NCBI GenBank assembly: GCA_002313325.1
Contig: DCBE01000030.1
Span: forward strand, 1 to 27,996
Source: Flavobacteriaceae bacterium UBA1115
GTDB lineage: Bacteria > Bacteroidota > Bacteroidia > Flavobacteriales > Flavobacteriaceae
DNA length: 27,996 bases
Reading direction: 5' to 3'
Positions 9,101 to 16,793 of this stretch are shown here, one piece after another. The notes beneath the pieces were generated by a model. The model was not told the DNA's origin and did not search any database. It worked only from the letters and a program-made list of their open reading frames with translations. Made by a program: the position numbers and the translations under genes. Positions within the stretch are counted from its first letter, which is position 1. The number at the start of each line of letters is the position of its first letter.

Positions 9101-9379
9101 CAAAAGCAACAATATGATTTGGAGCGCAAGATTAACGGCAGTGATGCCAAAGGCGAAGTAGGGGAGAAAGACACCCCAAAACTTTCGTTTAGGATTTCTG
9201 TGGCCTCACGCGGTTTTTATTCCAACACCTACGGTCCAACAGCCATGCACATGGAAAGCTATGATATGGCAGTAGCCTTGCTCAATGAATTAGCGCCACA
9301 AGTGGATGCACTTGCAGCCGCAACAGCTAAAGCCATAAGCGATAGTGAAGCGCTGGGCTTACCTGTTTTTATCGATTGA
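6140..9379 (+). CDS. Secreted VPS10/sortilin-type BNR-repeat protein (annotated as glycosyl hydrolase in relatives)
   Basis: The 1079-residue protein has a signal peptide MRLIIFLFSALLLSYTPVQS. A long beta-propeller region with Asp-box (BNR) repeats follows, including TTNAGTTW, SRDGGKTW, TTDGGASW, SVDGGESW, SANAGESW, TKDGGATW and TTNGGKSW. This is the VPS10/sortilin-like ten-bladed propeller fold, and homologues in Bacteroidota are often named glycosyl hydrolase without proof. The last third carries a strand-rich domain (around residues 780-930). After that comes a charged, coiled-coil-like stretch (KKLEKIKKKIDAFSK, LQKQQYDLERKI). No Por sorting tail is evident. It is exported to the periplasm or beyond; substrate unknown. 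Its stop overlaps the convergent DUF3810 gene by 11 nt. Confidence 0.88.
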   Translation: MRLIIFLFSALLLSYTPVQSQDEEKDKSSIKNALGGFSFRSVGPAFMSGRIADIAIDPNNENVWYAAVGSGGVWKTTNAGTTWKPLADKQPFYSTGAITLDPNNSKTVWLGTGENVGGRHVGIGHGLYLSRDGGKTWKNKGLRKSEHISKIIVHPRDSNTVWVAAQGPLWSSGGERGLYKTTDGGASWRQTMNLDEWTGVTDLLIDPRDPNVLYSASWQRHRNVAAYMGGGPGTAIYKSVDGGESWRKLKTGLPSSNMGKIGLAISPMQPDVIYAAIELDRKKGGVYRSANAGESWKKMSNTVSGGTGPHYYQELVASPHHFDRIYLMNVRVLVSENGGSDFYTMRESNKHSDNHAMVFKANDPNYILVGTDGGIYETFDDTENWKFVNNLPLTQFYKLAVDDAYPFYNIFGGTQDNNTQGGPSQTFSRNGISNSDWFVLLGGDGHQPATEPGNPDIVYAQSQQGNLHRVDRTTGEAVYIRPQNGLDEPYERFNWDAPILVSQHDSKRIYFGSQRVWRSENRGDNWSPVSTDLTKNEERLALPIMGRQQSWDAAWDVYAMSTYNTITSLAESPQDENILYAGTDDGLLHTTKDGGATWSTQTVDKLPDVPATAFINDIKADTFDANVAYVALDNHKFGDYRPMLYKTTNGGKSWKSINKGIPGGTLIWRLVQDHVNPQLLFLGTEYGVYVSLNQGDAWYKFSNGMPTISVRDLAIQKRENDLVAATFGRSFYILDDYSPLRAISGENLAKGDQLFPIKKALQYVQERGGTSSQGASFYTAKNPTYGAQFTYYIANDTKTMKAKRKASEKKLKKDNKDIPFPGWEALDAEDFEKKPQAILRVTDASGKVLTEISGAYTKGIHRKHWDLRERLASALDIYSSRDSGTGLRSDVAPGTYYVQLFKKYNGALLQLTPKEAFEVARLRQNVLTNPKAASHNAYKAKLNALYVKSEIMDKKLEKIKKKIDAFSKAIGFAQANQDVLNKTVYDLQKQQYDLERKINGSDAKGEVGEKDTPKLSFRISVASRGFYSNTYGPTAMHMESYDMAVALLNELAPQVDALAAATAKAISDSEALGLPVFID

Positions 9380-10403
9380 TATAGTCATCAACCAGAAGAT
9401 CGACCACCAGCGAGTAGCTTTTAATCCCTGCTTGCTGTTGGTTGGCTTTTAGGTATTGGTCGTAACTGCGTTCAAAAACTACCACAAAAGAATTTTTATA
9501 TTTTTCCCAAAACGCACGTACTTCTCTAATATTTTCTAGAATTCCCTCAGGCAGCTTGTCCATTAATGCTTTTGCTTGCTGTGCGTCTGCGCGATGGAGA
9601 CTATTAATCAAATGCTGAAAAGCCAAGAGATGCCCTGCATAACGAACCATTGCGACTTCTGAAGCAGTTGTTGCCTTAATGCTGATATAGTTGGCTTCAT
9701 CTTCTGCAGCTATTCCCCATTGATGTGCAATTTCATGACAGGCGGTCGTAAGCACACGAAGCTTGGGCTGTAAGGTGTTTACTTGGGCTTCGTGCGTAAA
9801 AGGGTTTAAATAACCACCAAAACCCATATAACTCAACAGGGTAGGGAATAGGGTGGCTTTAGCTTTTCCATGAATCTTGCAGGGGCGCAAGCTAGAATGT
9901 TCCATTGTGGAGGTAGCTAAGGCAAGCAGCGCATCAGTTTCCAAGGGGGTTACTACTGCTGTTGCAGGGTCTGGGTTTATTTGTTGGTGCAATGCTGTTA
10001 ATGTATAGGTATAATGTTGCGTTGTCTCTTTTAAATGCTCCACAGATATGGTGGCTGGTAGTTTGCGCGAAACACGCAATGGGGTTTTAAAATAATGCAT
10101 GCCCCAAGAGACATAGAACAAGCTAATGATGATAAAAACCGCAGCAAGGACAAGCCCAATGTGGCGTTTGAACTTAAAACGTTTTAACCTGATAAAGATG
10201 AGTAGTATTCCAATTGCATACCCTAAGTCACCAATCGAAAAGGGCACTTTTGACCACAAAAAGTGATTTACGGCTGCTATGTTGGGATAGATGCTTTGAC
10301 CATAAAGGCTTTGCACCCATTCATTTTCTAAAGGTAAGATTTGAAAACCCAAAAAGAACAGGAAGAAACACAGCAGTATTAAATGCCGTATTCTAAAAAT
10401 CAT
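9369..10403 (-). CDS. DUF3810 family membrane protein with zinc-peptidase motif
   Basis: The 344-residue protein has N-terminal membrane helices (about residues 6-24, 56-71 and 82-103). A soluble domain follows, with the metallopeptidase motif HEIAHQWG, and EDEAN just after as a likely third metal ligand. This matches DUF3810, a Bacteroidota family of predicted zinc-dependent membrane peptidases. The active-site residues look complete. The start ATG overlaps the stop of the cyclophilin-FKBP gene (ATGA). The two are therefore co-translated and probably both work on extracytoplasmic proteins; this last point is inference. Confidence 0.87.
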   Translation of the reverse strand: MIFRIRHLILLCFFLFFLGFQILPLENEWVQSLYGQSIYPNIAAVNHFLWSKVPFSIGDLGYAIGILLIFIRLKRFKFKRHIGLVLAAVFIIISLFYVSWGMHYFKTPLRVSRKLPATISVEHLKETTQHYTYTLTALHQQINPDPATAVVTPLETDALLALATSTMEHSSLRPCKIHGKAKATLFPTLLSYMGFGGYLNPFTHEAQVNTLQPKLRVLTTACHEIAHQWGIAAEDEANYISIKATTASEVAMVRYAGHLLAFQHLINSLHRADAQQAKALMDKLPEGILENIREVRAFWEKYKNSFVVVFERSYDQYLKANQQQAGIKSYSLVVDLLVDDYINR

Positions 10404-11485
10404 TCCCCAACGAGCTCAACAACTTCCACTTCAAAAATAAGTGTTGATTTCGGTGGAATTACGGAATTCCCCTCTTCGCCATAAGCGATTTTATAAGGGA
10501 GGTATAGCGTTGCTTTTTCACCTTCTTTAAGTAAGGATAAACCTTCTTTAAAGCCTGCAATAAGCGATACTTCTGGATCAACGCGCGCCTCAATGGGTTT
10601 GTAACCACCGCCGCTTTCACGTCTTTGGTCGTGCTTTCCATAAGCCCTTGCGACTTCTAAAATTGAAGTATCCAGCAAATCCCCATTTTCAAAATAAACC
10701 GCATAGTGTGTTCGTGCTGTTTTTCCAGGAACAACAGCGGCGCCATCCGTTTTGGAAGTGATGACATAGGCCAATCCACTTTTGGTCAACGTTGCATCTT
10801 CTTTGAGCGCGCTCAGTGCTGCTGCTTTTTCTGACTTTACTTTTTCTTGTGCGGCAAGCTTGGCTGCTTTTCTTTCTTCAATTCCGTCAAAATATGCATC
10901 AAAAATCTTATCCGCTTTGAATTTTCTTGCTTGGCTTCCCTTGCGAATAATGTTAACCGATACTATGGTGTCGTTTTGTTGAATGGAGTCTACCACTTTT
11001 TGCCCCGAAATTACCTTGCCAAAAACACTGTGTTTTCCATTTAGCCAAGGCGTTTCCTTGTGGGTGATAAAGAATTGACTTCCATTGGTGTTGGGTCCGG
11101 CATTTGCCATAGATAAGACCCCTGGGCCATCGTGTTTTAGAGTTTCAACAATTTCGTCCTCAAAAGCATATCCAGGACCACCGCTTCCCGTTGCTGACGG
11201 GTCCCCACCTTGAATCATAAAATCAGGAATGACACGGTGAAAAACTAAACCGTCATAATATTTTTTACCAAGATAAATACTGTCTACTTGGTTGTTTGTT
11301 CCTTCTGCCAAGGAGACAAAGTTCGCTACCGTATTGGGTGTTTGGTCATAGGTTAGCTGAAGGGTGATGATTCCTTTGTTGGTATTGAATTCAGCATAAA
11401 GCCCTTTGTCTAAGCCGTTTTTTGAAGTTGAGCATCCGACGATTAAGGCTAGAATAAATGCTGTGAATAAGGTTTTATTGTTCAT
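10400..11485 (-). CDS. Lipoprotein peptidyl-prolyl isomerase, cyclophilin-FKBP fusion
   Basis: The 361-residue protein begins with a lipoprotein signal ending in LIVGC (Cys18), so it is anchored in the envelope. Residues about 30-185 are a cyclophilin domain with [26 protein letters not shown] and [10 protein letters not shown], including the catalytic Arg84 of FHRVI. A charged helical linker follows ([17 protein letters not shown]). Residues about 225-361 are an FKBP domain ([58 protein letters not shown]). Both domains catalyse proline cis-trans isomerisation and would help fold exported proteins. The single frame is uninterrupted, so this is a true fusion. A TAAATTTA box ends 4 nt before the ATG. 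Confidence 0.93.
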   Translation of the reverse strand: MNNKTLFTAFILALIVGCSTSKNGLDKGLYAEFNTNKGIITLQLTYDQTPNTVANFVSLAEGTNNQVDSIYLGKKYYDGLVFHRVIPDFMIQGGDPSATGSGGPGYAFEDEIVETLKHDGPGVLSMANAGPNTNGSQFFITHKETPWLNGKHSVFGKVISGQKVVDSIQQNDTIVSVNIIRKGSQARKFKADKIFDAYFDGIEERKAAKLAAQEKVKSEKAAALSALKEDATLTKSGLAYVITSKTDGAAVVPGKTARTHYAVYFENGDLLDTSILEVARAYGKHDQRRESGGGYKPIEARVDPEVSLIAGFKEGLSLLKEGEKATLYLPYKIAYGEEGNSVIPPKSTLIFEVEVVELVGE

Positions 11486-11489
11486 GTTT

Positions 11490-11497
11490 TAAATTTA
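11490..11497 (-). promoter_or_regulatory. Probable -7 box of the cyclophilin-FKBP gene
   Basis: Minus-strand TAAATTTA differs from TAnnTTTG only in the last base and lies exactly 4 nt before the ATG at 11485. That is the same spacing as at the other leaderless-type starts in this window. A TTG lies 14 nt upstream, which is shorter than usual. Confidence 0.4.
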
Positions 11498-11523
11498 AGG
11501 TTGGAAAAGTACAAAATATGTGG

Positions 11524-12528
11524 TCATGATAAAAATGTAGCCAATGATTTGAGAAAATAGGCCTCAGTTTCTTGTAGTGATTTGTCTGACTTCCCGCCGG
11601 CTGCATTGATGTGTCCACCGCCTTTAAAATAGGTTTTAGCAAATAGGTTAACGGCCAAATCTCCTTTACTCCTAAAGGATATTTTAATCATGTTTTCTTT
11701 TTTGCTTTCTGTCATAAGTACTGCCATTTCTATTCCAGCAACAGATAGACCGTAATTAACAAAACCTTCTGTATCACCTTTTTGATATTTGCAGGCGTCT
11801 AATTCGTCTTGGCTAAGGGTGATGTAAGCCGTCTTATATTTTGTTATAAAAATCATGTTATCGAGCGCAATCCCCAATAGTTTTAATCTGTCTGGCCTAG
11901 CATTGTCCTTGATTTTTTCGTGAATCTGACTGTGGTTTGCACCCGCATCGATGAGCGTAGCCACAGCGAGATGGGTAGCTGCAGTTACACTTGGAAACCT
12001 AAATGATCCTGTGTCGGTTACAATTCCAGTATAAAGACAATTGGCCATTTCCTTACTAATCTTAGAAACCCATCCAAGTCCTTCAATAATCTGAAATACA
12101 AACTCACAAGTTGAGCCTATGGCGGGGTTTGAGAACATGATATCGGCATAGTCATCTGGCTCTTGATGGTGATCAATCATGATTTTTTTTGCAGAACTTT
12201 CTGCCACACGGATGCCCATTTGGTCGATGCGTTTGAGTGTGTTAAAGTCGAGCATGAAAACCATATCTGCAGCAGCGATAAGCTTGTCAGCCACTTCTTG
12301 ATTGTTTTCATAAATCAAAACACTATCGTGTCCCGGGAGCCAATGTAAGAAGGTAGGGTAGTCGTTAGGTGCTATAACAGTTGTGCTATGCCCCAGTTGA
12401 TTTAGTATGCCCTGCCAAGCCAAACAGCTGCCCATGGCATCGCCATCGGGGTTTTTGTGAGGTATAATTACGACCGCTGCTGGCTTGTCTAGCCATTGCT
12501 TTAATTGTTCGAGTTGGTTTTCAATCAT
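11524..12528 (-). CDS. NrnA-like DHH/DHHA1 phosphoesterase (oligoribonuclease / pAp phosphatase)
   Basis: The 334-residue cytosolic protein has DHH-family motif I HKNPDGDAMGS (residues 24-34). MLDFN is at 91-95, and the metal-binding IDHHQEP has DHH at 118-120. The C-terminal DHHA1 domain has the substrate-binding GGGHINAAGG. NrnA enzymes degrade 2-5-nt RNA fragments and dephosphorylate pAp; Bacteroidota members are usually called bifunctional oligoribonuclease/PAP phosphatase NrnA. An ATG 15 codons upstream (12573) exists, but the perfect -7 box TATCTTTG lies inside that extension. The MIENQ start at 12528 is preferred. It is divergent from the 12594 gene. Confidence 0.9.
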   Translation of the reverse strand: MIENQLEQLKQWLDKPAAVVIIPHKNPDGDAMGSCLAWQGILNQLGHSTTVIAPNDYPTFLHWLPGHDSVLIYENNQEVADKLIAAADMVFMLDFNTLKRIDQMGIRVAESSAKKIMIDHHQEPDDYADIMFSNPAIGSTCEFVFQIIEGLGWVSKISKEMANCLYTGIVTDTGSFRFPSVTAATHLAVATLIDAGANHSQIHEKIKDNARPDRLKLLGIALDNMIFITKYKTAYITLSQDELDACKYQKGDTEGFVNYGLSVAGIEMAVLMTESKKENMIKISFRSKGDLAVNLFAKTYFKGGGHINAAGGKSDKSLQETEAYFLKSLATFLS

Positions 12529-12532
12529 AAAA

Positions 12533-12540
12533 CAAAGATA
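12533..12540 (-). promoter_or_regulatory. -7 promoter box of the nrnA-like gene
   Basis: Minus-strand TATCTTTG matches TAnnTTTG exactly and ends 4 nt before the ATG at 12528. It predicts a leaderless transcript and rules against the longer start. It sits back to back with the promoter for the 12594-16256 operon. Confidence 0.55.
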
Positions 12541-12544
12541 GCTA

Positions 12545-12576
12545 TTGTAGGTATTAGTCCACTTTTTGTACATTTG
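12545..12576 (+). promoter_or_regulatory. Promoter of the 12594-mutL-rhomboid operon
   Basis: TTG (12545-12547), then 21 nt, then TACATTTG (12569-12576), an exact TAnnTTTG box. Both elements and their spacing fit the Bacteroidota promoter. Transcription would start near 12581, leaving about 13 nt before the GTG start at 12594. Confidence 0.6.
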
Positions 12577-12593
12577 ATATTCAATCCGAGACC

Positions 12594-12875
12594 GTGCGAC
12601 TATCCTTTAACAAACAGCGAAACAATAGAAGATTTAACTACACCCCTCGCTACTACAAGGGGAAGGAGGAGACAAATCCCTATGCTTTTGAAAACACGTT
12701 TGAGCGCTATCGCGATATGCCAAACAAAAATGATTTTGGCGCACATTGGCGTGAAGCACGTAACATGAGTCGCAATCGAGGTAACAAAGGGCTATCACCT
12801 TTGTTGTTGATGATTATAGGGTTATTGGTATTAGCGGCTCTCTATGTGCTCGACTTTGATCTTTCTATTTTTTGA
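12594..12875 (+). CDS. Small single-pass membrane protein preceding mutL
   Basis: The 93-residue protein starts with GTG. It has a basic, aromatic N-terminal region (RRFNYTPRYYKGKEETNPY), a soluble stretch, one membrane helix (about residues 68-87) and a short conserved-looking end LDFDLSIF. I recall very similar proteins just before mutL in many Flavobacteriaceae, often carrying the name riboflavin synthase subunit beta. Nothing in the sequence supports that name: the length, charge and membrane helix do not fit lumazine or riboflavin synthase. It lies about 13 nt after a good promoter and 5 nt before mutL. The function is unknown. The basic N-terminus facing the cytosol is inferred from the positive charge. 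Confidence 0.8.
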   Translation: MRLSFNKQRNNRRFNYTPRYYKGKEETNPYAFENTFERYRDMPNKNDFGAHWREARNMSRNRGNKGLSPLLLMIIGLLVLAALYVLDFDLSIF

Positions 12876-12880
12876 TAAAT

Positions 12881-14647
12881 ATGGGAGACGTTATTCAATT
12901 ACTTCCCGACCATGTAGCCAATCAAATTGCTGCAGGTGAGGTGGTGCAAAGGCCCGCTTCCGTAGTCAAAGAGCTATTGGAAAATGCCATTGACGCTGGT
13001 GCAACACGCATATCACTTGTTGTCAAAGAAGCTGGCAAAGCACACATACAAGTGGTGGACAACGGCAAGGGCATGAGCGAAAACGATGCGCGCATGTGCT
13101 TTGAACGCCACGCAACTTCAAAAATCAGCACTGCAGCAGATTTATTTAAACTAAGCACCAAGGGCTTTAGGGGCGAGGCCATGGCTAGTATTGCAGCGGT
13201 TGCACAAGTACAGCTTATCACCAAAACCAAGGCCGATGACTTGGGTGTTCGCATAGATATTTCAGGTTCTGAGGTAAACCAACAACAACGCACAACAGCA
13301 GCGCAAGGCACTTCCATAACAGTCAAAAACCTCTTTTTTAATATTCCCGCTAGGCGTAATTTTTTAAAATCGCCACAAGTGGAATTTAGACATATTACAG
13401 ATGAATTCCACCGTGTTGCTCTTGTACATCACGACATTCATTTTGAGCTCTTACACAACGGCAGTGAGGTTTTTCAGTTGCCCGCATCGAGCAGACGCCA
13501 GCGTATTTCGCATATTTTTGGTGCAAAGTTTGACGAGCGTCTTGTGCCTGTCAATGAAAAAACAGAATTGGTTGAAGTCAGTGGGTTTGTGTTAAAACCA
13601 AAATTTGCAAAGAAGTCAAGGCACCAACAGTTTTTCTTTGTAAATAACCGTTTTATTAAGAACGGCTATCTCCATCATGCCGTTTTGGCAGCTTTTGAAG
13701 GATTGCTATCGCCAGATCAACAGCCAGGTTATTTTCTACTCCTTGAGGTTCCTCCGGCGCTGTTGGACATCAACATACACCCCACCAAAACCGAAGTTAA
13801 GTTTGAAGACGACCATGCGTTGTATGCCGTCCTCCGGGCTGCTATCAAACACAGTTTGGGGCAATTTAGTATTGCACCTGGTTTGGATTTTACAACGGAT
13901 CCCTCCTTTGAAACACCATATGCCAAATACAAGGCTGCTCCCGTGGCGCCTAATATTAGCGTAAACCCCAATTTTAACCCTTTTAGTGCATCTCCACAAT
14001 CGAAACAGCCAACAAGTGCTATGCGATTTGATGACATACCCGAGCAACAGCACGCAGAGCCGCTTATAGCACCACAGACCGATCATGTTCATGTCTCATT
14101 TCAATGGCAGCAGAAATATCTGATTGCGCCACACGACAACGGTATTATGATTATGCATCAAAGTAGGGCACACGAGCGCATACTTTATGAAGAGTTTATG
14201 CATAAATGGGACGATGAAGCTGTTGCTTCTCAAGCCTTGGCTGTTCCCTTGGCGATTACACTAGACAAGCCTAGTATCGATTTGTTAAAGGCACATAAAA
14301 GCGAATTGCACGACATGGGTTTCCGTTTGTTAAGCGCTGCGGCCGATACCATTGAGTTTGAAGCCACCCCTGAAGTTTTTGCAGCAGCCGATGTGCCACA
14401 CTTTTTGTCAGCTTGGCTGACACCCCTTTCGAATGGCACGGTTCATGCCTTCTCTCAGCGTAATATCATGGCACTTACCCTTGCCAAGCAAAGATGCATT
14501 CGGTCAGGTAGGTCTTTGGCAGCACACGAACAAATAGAATTGATACATAAACTGCTTTCATGCAAAGAGGTTGACCGCACTGCCGATGGCAAAGTGGTCT
14601 TTAAAATGATAGCAGCAAATGCGTTAGAAACCTTTTTTAGTCAATGA
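12881..14647 (+). CDS. mutL: DNA mismatch repair protein MutL
   Basis: The 588-residue protein has the GHKL ATPase motifs in order: NQIAAGEVVQRPASVVKELL then ENAIDAG (E34, N35, D38), DNGKGM (60-65) and TKGFRGEAMASI (93-104). The transducer domain follows, including INIHPTKTEVKF. A proline/glutamine-rich linker (about 345-405) leads to the C-terminal dimerisation domain. MutL couples MutS mismatch recognition to strand removal. The usual endonuclease motif DQHAxxERxxxE is altered to HQSRAHERILYEE (H426 replaces Asp), and the CxHGRP-type site reads CIRSGRS (from C539). The start chosen is ATG 12881, 5 nt after the upstream gene; a TTG at 12872 is less likely. The 3' end overlaps the first rhomboid gene by ATGA. 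Confidence 0.96.
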   Translation: MGDVIQLLPDHVANQIAAGEVVQRPASVVKELLENAIDAGATRISLVVKEAGKAHIQVVDNGKGMSENDARMCFERHATSKISTAADLFKLSTKGFRGEAMASIAAVAQVQLITKTKADDLGVRIDISGSEVNQQQRTTAAQGTSITVKNLFFNIPARRNFLKSPQVEFRHITDEFHRVALVHHDIHFELLHNGSEVFQLPASSRRQRISHIFGAKFDERLVPVNEKTELVEVSGFVLKPKFAKKSRHQQFFFVNNRFIKNGYLHHAVLAAFEGLLSPDQQPGYFLLLEVPPALLDINIHPTKTEVKFEDDHALYAVLRAAIKHSLGQFSIAPGLDFTTDPSFETPYAKYKAAPVAPNISVNPNFNPFSASPQSKQPTSAMRFDDIPEQQHAEPLIAPQTDHVHVSFQWQQKYLIAPHDNGIMIMHQSRAHERILYEEFMHKWDDEAVASQALAVPLAITLDKPSIDLLKAHKSELHDMGFRLLSAAADTIEFEATPEVFAAADVPHFLSAWLTPLSNGTVHAFSQRNIMALTLAKQRCIRSGRSLAAHEQIELIHKLLSCKEVDRTADGKVVFKMIAANALETFFSQ

Positions 14648-15402
14648 GATCCATCCCTGATATTGTAAAGCAACTTATCATAATCAATGCACTGTTTTTT
14701 GCGGGCAGCTTTTTGATAAACCCCAACATCACAGCAATAGCTACAGACTTGTTGGCCTTGCACTATCCCGGCAACGATCGTTTTGGAATCTGGCAATTGC
14801 TCACCCATATTTTTATGCACGGAAGCTTTACACATATATTTTTTAATATGTTTGGCTTGTGGATGTTTGGTTCGCCACTAGCTCAAATGTGGGGTAAAAA
14901 CAAATTCTTATTCTTTTATATTTCTGCGGGACTAGGTGCTGCCTTAGTACAGTTGACTGTAAACTACGTTCAAGTGAATGCCATCACAGAGCAATTGGTA
15001 TCTGCGGGCTTTTCCGAGTCGTCCATTGTGGATTTATTGCAATCCGAGCGTTACAGCACTGCTTGGCAAGCTGTGATTTCAGAATCGCAACTTAACAGAC
15101 TATACACTTCTTTTAACTTTTCCATGGTGGGTGCTTCTGGTGCTTTGTATGGGGTTTTGGTCGCTTTTGCCTTTTTGTTCCCTAACGCAGAATTGATGTT
15201 GTTATTCTTTCCAGTTCCCATAAAGGCAAAGTATTTTGTACCTGGTGTTGTCCTGCTGGATACCATATCTGCACTCACTGGCAGGTCGTTTTTTAGTCCA
15301 AGCAACACAGCCTTTATCGCCCATATTGGTGGTGCCGTCACGGGCTTTATTATAATGTGGTATTGGAAGCAAAATCAGTTTAACCATAAACGCTGGAACT
15401 AA
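14644..15402 (+). CDS. Rhomboid-family intramembrane serine protease
   Basis: The 252-residue protein has six or so membrane segments and the full rhomboid signature. HIFMHGSFTHIFFNMFGLWMFG (residues 55-76) carries the HxxxN region, GASGALYG (163-170) has catalytic Ser165, and AHIGGAVTG (226-234) has catalytic His227. A long loop (about residues 112-158) precedes the catalytic helix. Rhomboids cut transmembrane segments of client proteins within the inner membrane; the client here is unknown. It starts inside the mutL stop (ATGA). It ends with TAA sharing its last base with the next rhomboid ATG, so both are translationally coupled to mutL. Confidence 0.93.
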   Translation: MRSIPDIVKQLIIINALFFAGSFLINPNITAIATDLLALHYPGNDRFGIWQLLTHIFMHGSFTHIFFNMFGLWMFGSPLAQMWGKNKFLFFYISAGLGAALVQLTVNYVQVNAITEQLVSAGFSESSIVDLLQSERYSTAWQAVISESQLNRLYTSFNFSMVGASGALYGVLVAFAFLFPNAELMLLFFPVPIKAKYFVPGVVLLDTISALTGRSFFSPSNTAFIAHIGGAVTGFIIMWYWKQNQFNHKRWN

Positions 15403-16256
15403 TGGGAATATGGCAAGACATAAAATTACGCTTTGATAAGCTCAACATCCTAGAAAAAATCATTGCAATTAATGTGGTGTTTTTTGTGCTGCCATTTATT
15501 TTAACTACCGTTTTATACTTATTCAGAATATCAATTTCAGGATGGTTTAACTATGTTGAACTTTCGGCAAATATCAAAACAGCCATCTTCCGCCCATGGA
15601 CCATACTCACCTATGGCTTCTTCCACGCCTCCATAGGCCATATTTTTTGGAACATGATGCTGCTCTATATTTCGGGACGTCTGATGCTCAACCTGTTTAA
15701 AGATAAGCTCTTACTCAACACTTTTTTTGTCGGCATCATTGCAGGTGGGCTCACTTATTTGATTTCTTACAATGTATTCCCTGTGTTCAGTTCGATTGAG
15801 GGTAGCCTTATTGGAAGCTCGGCAGGGGTTATGGCCGTATTGATTTTTATGGCTTCTTATATGCCCAATTCACCCATTCGCGTCTTTATGTTTTCGATAC
15901 CACTGAAGTATATCGCATTGGCGTTTGTATTTATTGATTTGGCACAAATACCTACCTCCAATGCTGGCGGTCACATTGCCCACTTAGGCGGTGCCCTATG
16001 GGGATATGTGTACCAAAAGCAGTTTCTTCAAGGCAACGATATTGGCGGTTGGTATATGAATACGTATGAATCCCTAAAAAAGGCTATAACAGGCACGCCC
16101 AAATCCAAGCGTCCCAAGCGAGGTGCAAAAACAACTACCTCTAATGCTGTGGATCAAAAGAAAATTGATGCTATACTGGATAAGATTGCATCTTCGGGAT
16201 ATGAGAGTTTGACAAAAGCCGAGAAGGAATACTTGTTCCGTGCGGGAAAACAGTGA
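15402..16256 (+). CDS. Second rhomboid-family protein with DUF6576 C-terminal tail
   Basis: The 284-residue membrane protein has rhomboid elements GFFHASIGHIFWNMMLLYISG (residues 72-92), GSSAGVMA (138-145, Ser140 as nucleophile) and HIAHLGGALWGY (191-202, His194). The nucleophile motif is GSSAG instead of GxSG, but both catalytic residues remain, so it may be active. After the last helix comes a basic linker (KSKRPKRGAKT, about 234-244). The C-terminal DUF6576 peptide, KKIDAILDKIASSGYESL then TKAEKEYLFRAGK, is a short cytosolic module seen on Bacteroidota rhomboids. The stop TGA touches the stop of convergent rsmD (TGATCA, 16254-16259). Confidence 0.9.
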   Translation: MGIWQDIKLRFDKLNILEKIIAINVVFFVLPFILTTVLYLFRISISGWFNYVELSANIKTAIFRPWTILTYGFFHASIGHIFWNMMLLYISGRLMLNLFKDKLLLNTFFVGIIAGGLTYLISYNVFPVFSSIEGSLIGSSAGVMAVLIFMASYMPNSPIRVFMFSIPLKYIALAFVFIDLAQIPTSNAGGHIAHLGGALWGYVYQKQFLQGNDIGGWYMNTYESLKKAITGTPKSKRPKRGAKTTTSNAVDQKKIDAILDKIASSGYESLTKAEKEYLFRAGKQ

Positions 16257-16793
16257 TCAGCAAGTAAAAAACGAAAATACACAGCCGCCATAGCCACGGG
16301 CATACCTAAAATGTGCGATATCAGACAAGTCGATTTGTTCGGCATGTTCCACGATCATGATACCATCATCCGACAGCGCCTTCTTTTCGAAAATGGAATT
16401 AATCATGATTTTATAGGTCGCCAGTTCAAAAGGATAAGGAGGATCGGCAAAAATAAAGTCAAAGCTATTACTGTTTCGTTCCAGAAACAACAATACGGGC
16501 ATTTTAACAGGTGTAATGGGCAGTGAAAGCGCTGTTGCGGTTTGGGAAATGAAACGAATACAGCCTTGATGTTGATCCACGGCAATGATGCTTGCAACCC
16601 CTCTTGAGCCAAATTCATAGCTGATGCTTCCCGTACCTGAAAACAGATCCAGTACGTCGCAACGCTCAAAATCGTATTGATGGACAAGGATGTTAAATAG
16701 GGCTTCTTTGGCTCTGTCGGTTGTGGGCCGAACAGGAAGTTTTTTCGGAGGATTGATGCGCCTTCCTTTTAATGTGCCAGCAACAATTCGCAT
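16257..16793 (-). CDS. rsmD: 16S rRNA (guanine966-N2)-methyltransferase RsmD
   Basis: The 178-residue protein opens with the typical MRIVAGTLKGRRINPPK and RPTTDRAKEALFNIL. SAM motif I is DLFSGTGS (49-56), and the catalytic motif is ADPPYPF (DPPY 117-120). RsmD methylates G966 of 16S rRNA. The ATG at 16793 shares a base with the TAA of the upstream DUF3822 gene (TAATG), which supports this start over an ATG at 16814. It is the last gene of a three-gene operon. No terminator follows, because the neighbouring convergent rhomboid gene ends one base further on. Confidence 0.95.
   Translation of the reverse strand: MRIVAGTLKGRRINPPKKLPVRPTTDRAKEALFNILVHQYDFERCDVLDLFSGTGSISYEFGSRGVASIIAVDQHQGCIRFISQTATALSLPITPVKMPVLLFLERNSNSFDFIFADPPYPFELATYKIMINSIFEKKALSDDGIMIVEHAEQIDLSDIAHFRYARGYGGCVFSFFTC

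Noticed and set aside
10400..11485. Two separate isomerase genes mis-joined
   Set aside because: The frame is continuous through a charged linker with no internal start or stop at the domain border, so it is a real fusion.
12529..12573. ATG at 12573 as start of the nrnA-like gene
   Set aside because: The extension MYKKWTNTYNSYLCF is not family-like and contains the TATCTTTG promoter box.
12872..12880. TTG start of mutL at 12872
   Set aside because: It overlaps the upstream stop and adds only MIN before an ATG that begins the conserved GDVIQLLPDHVANQIAAGEVV region.
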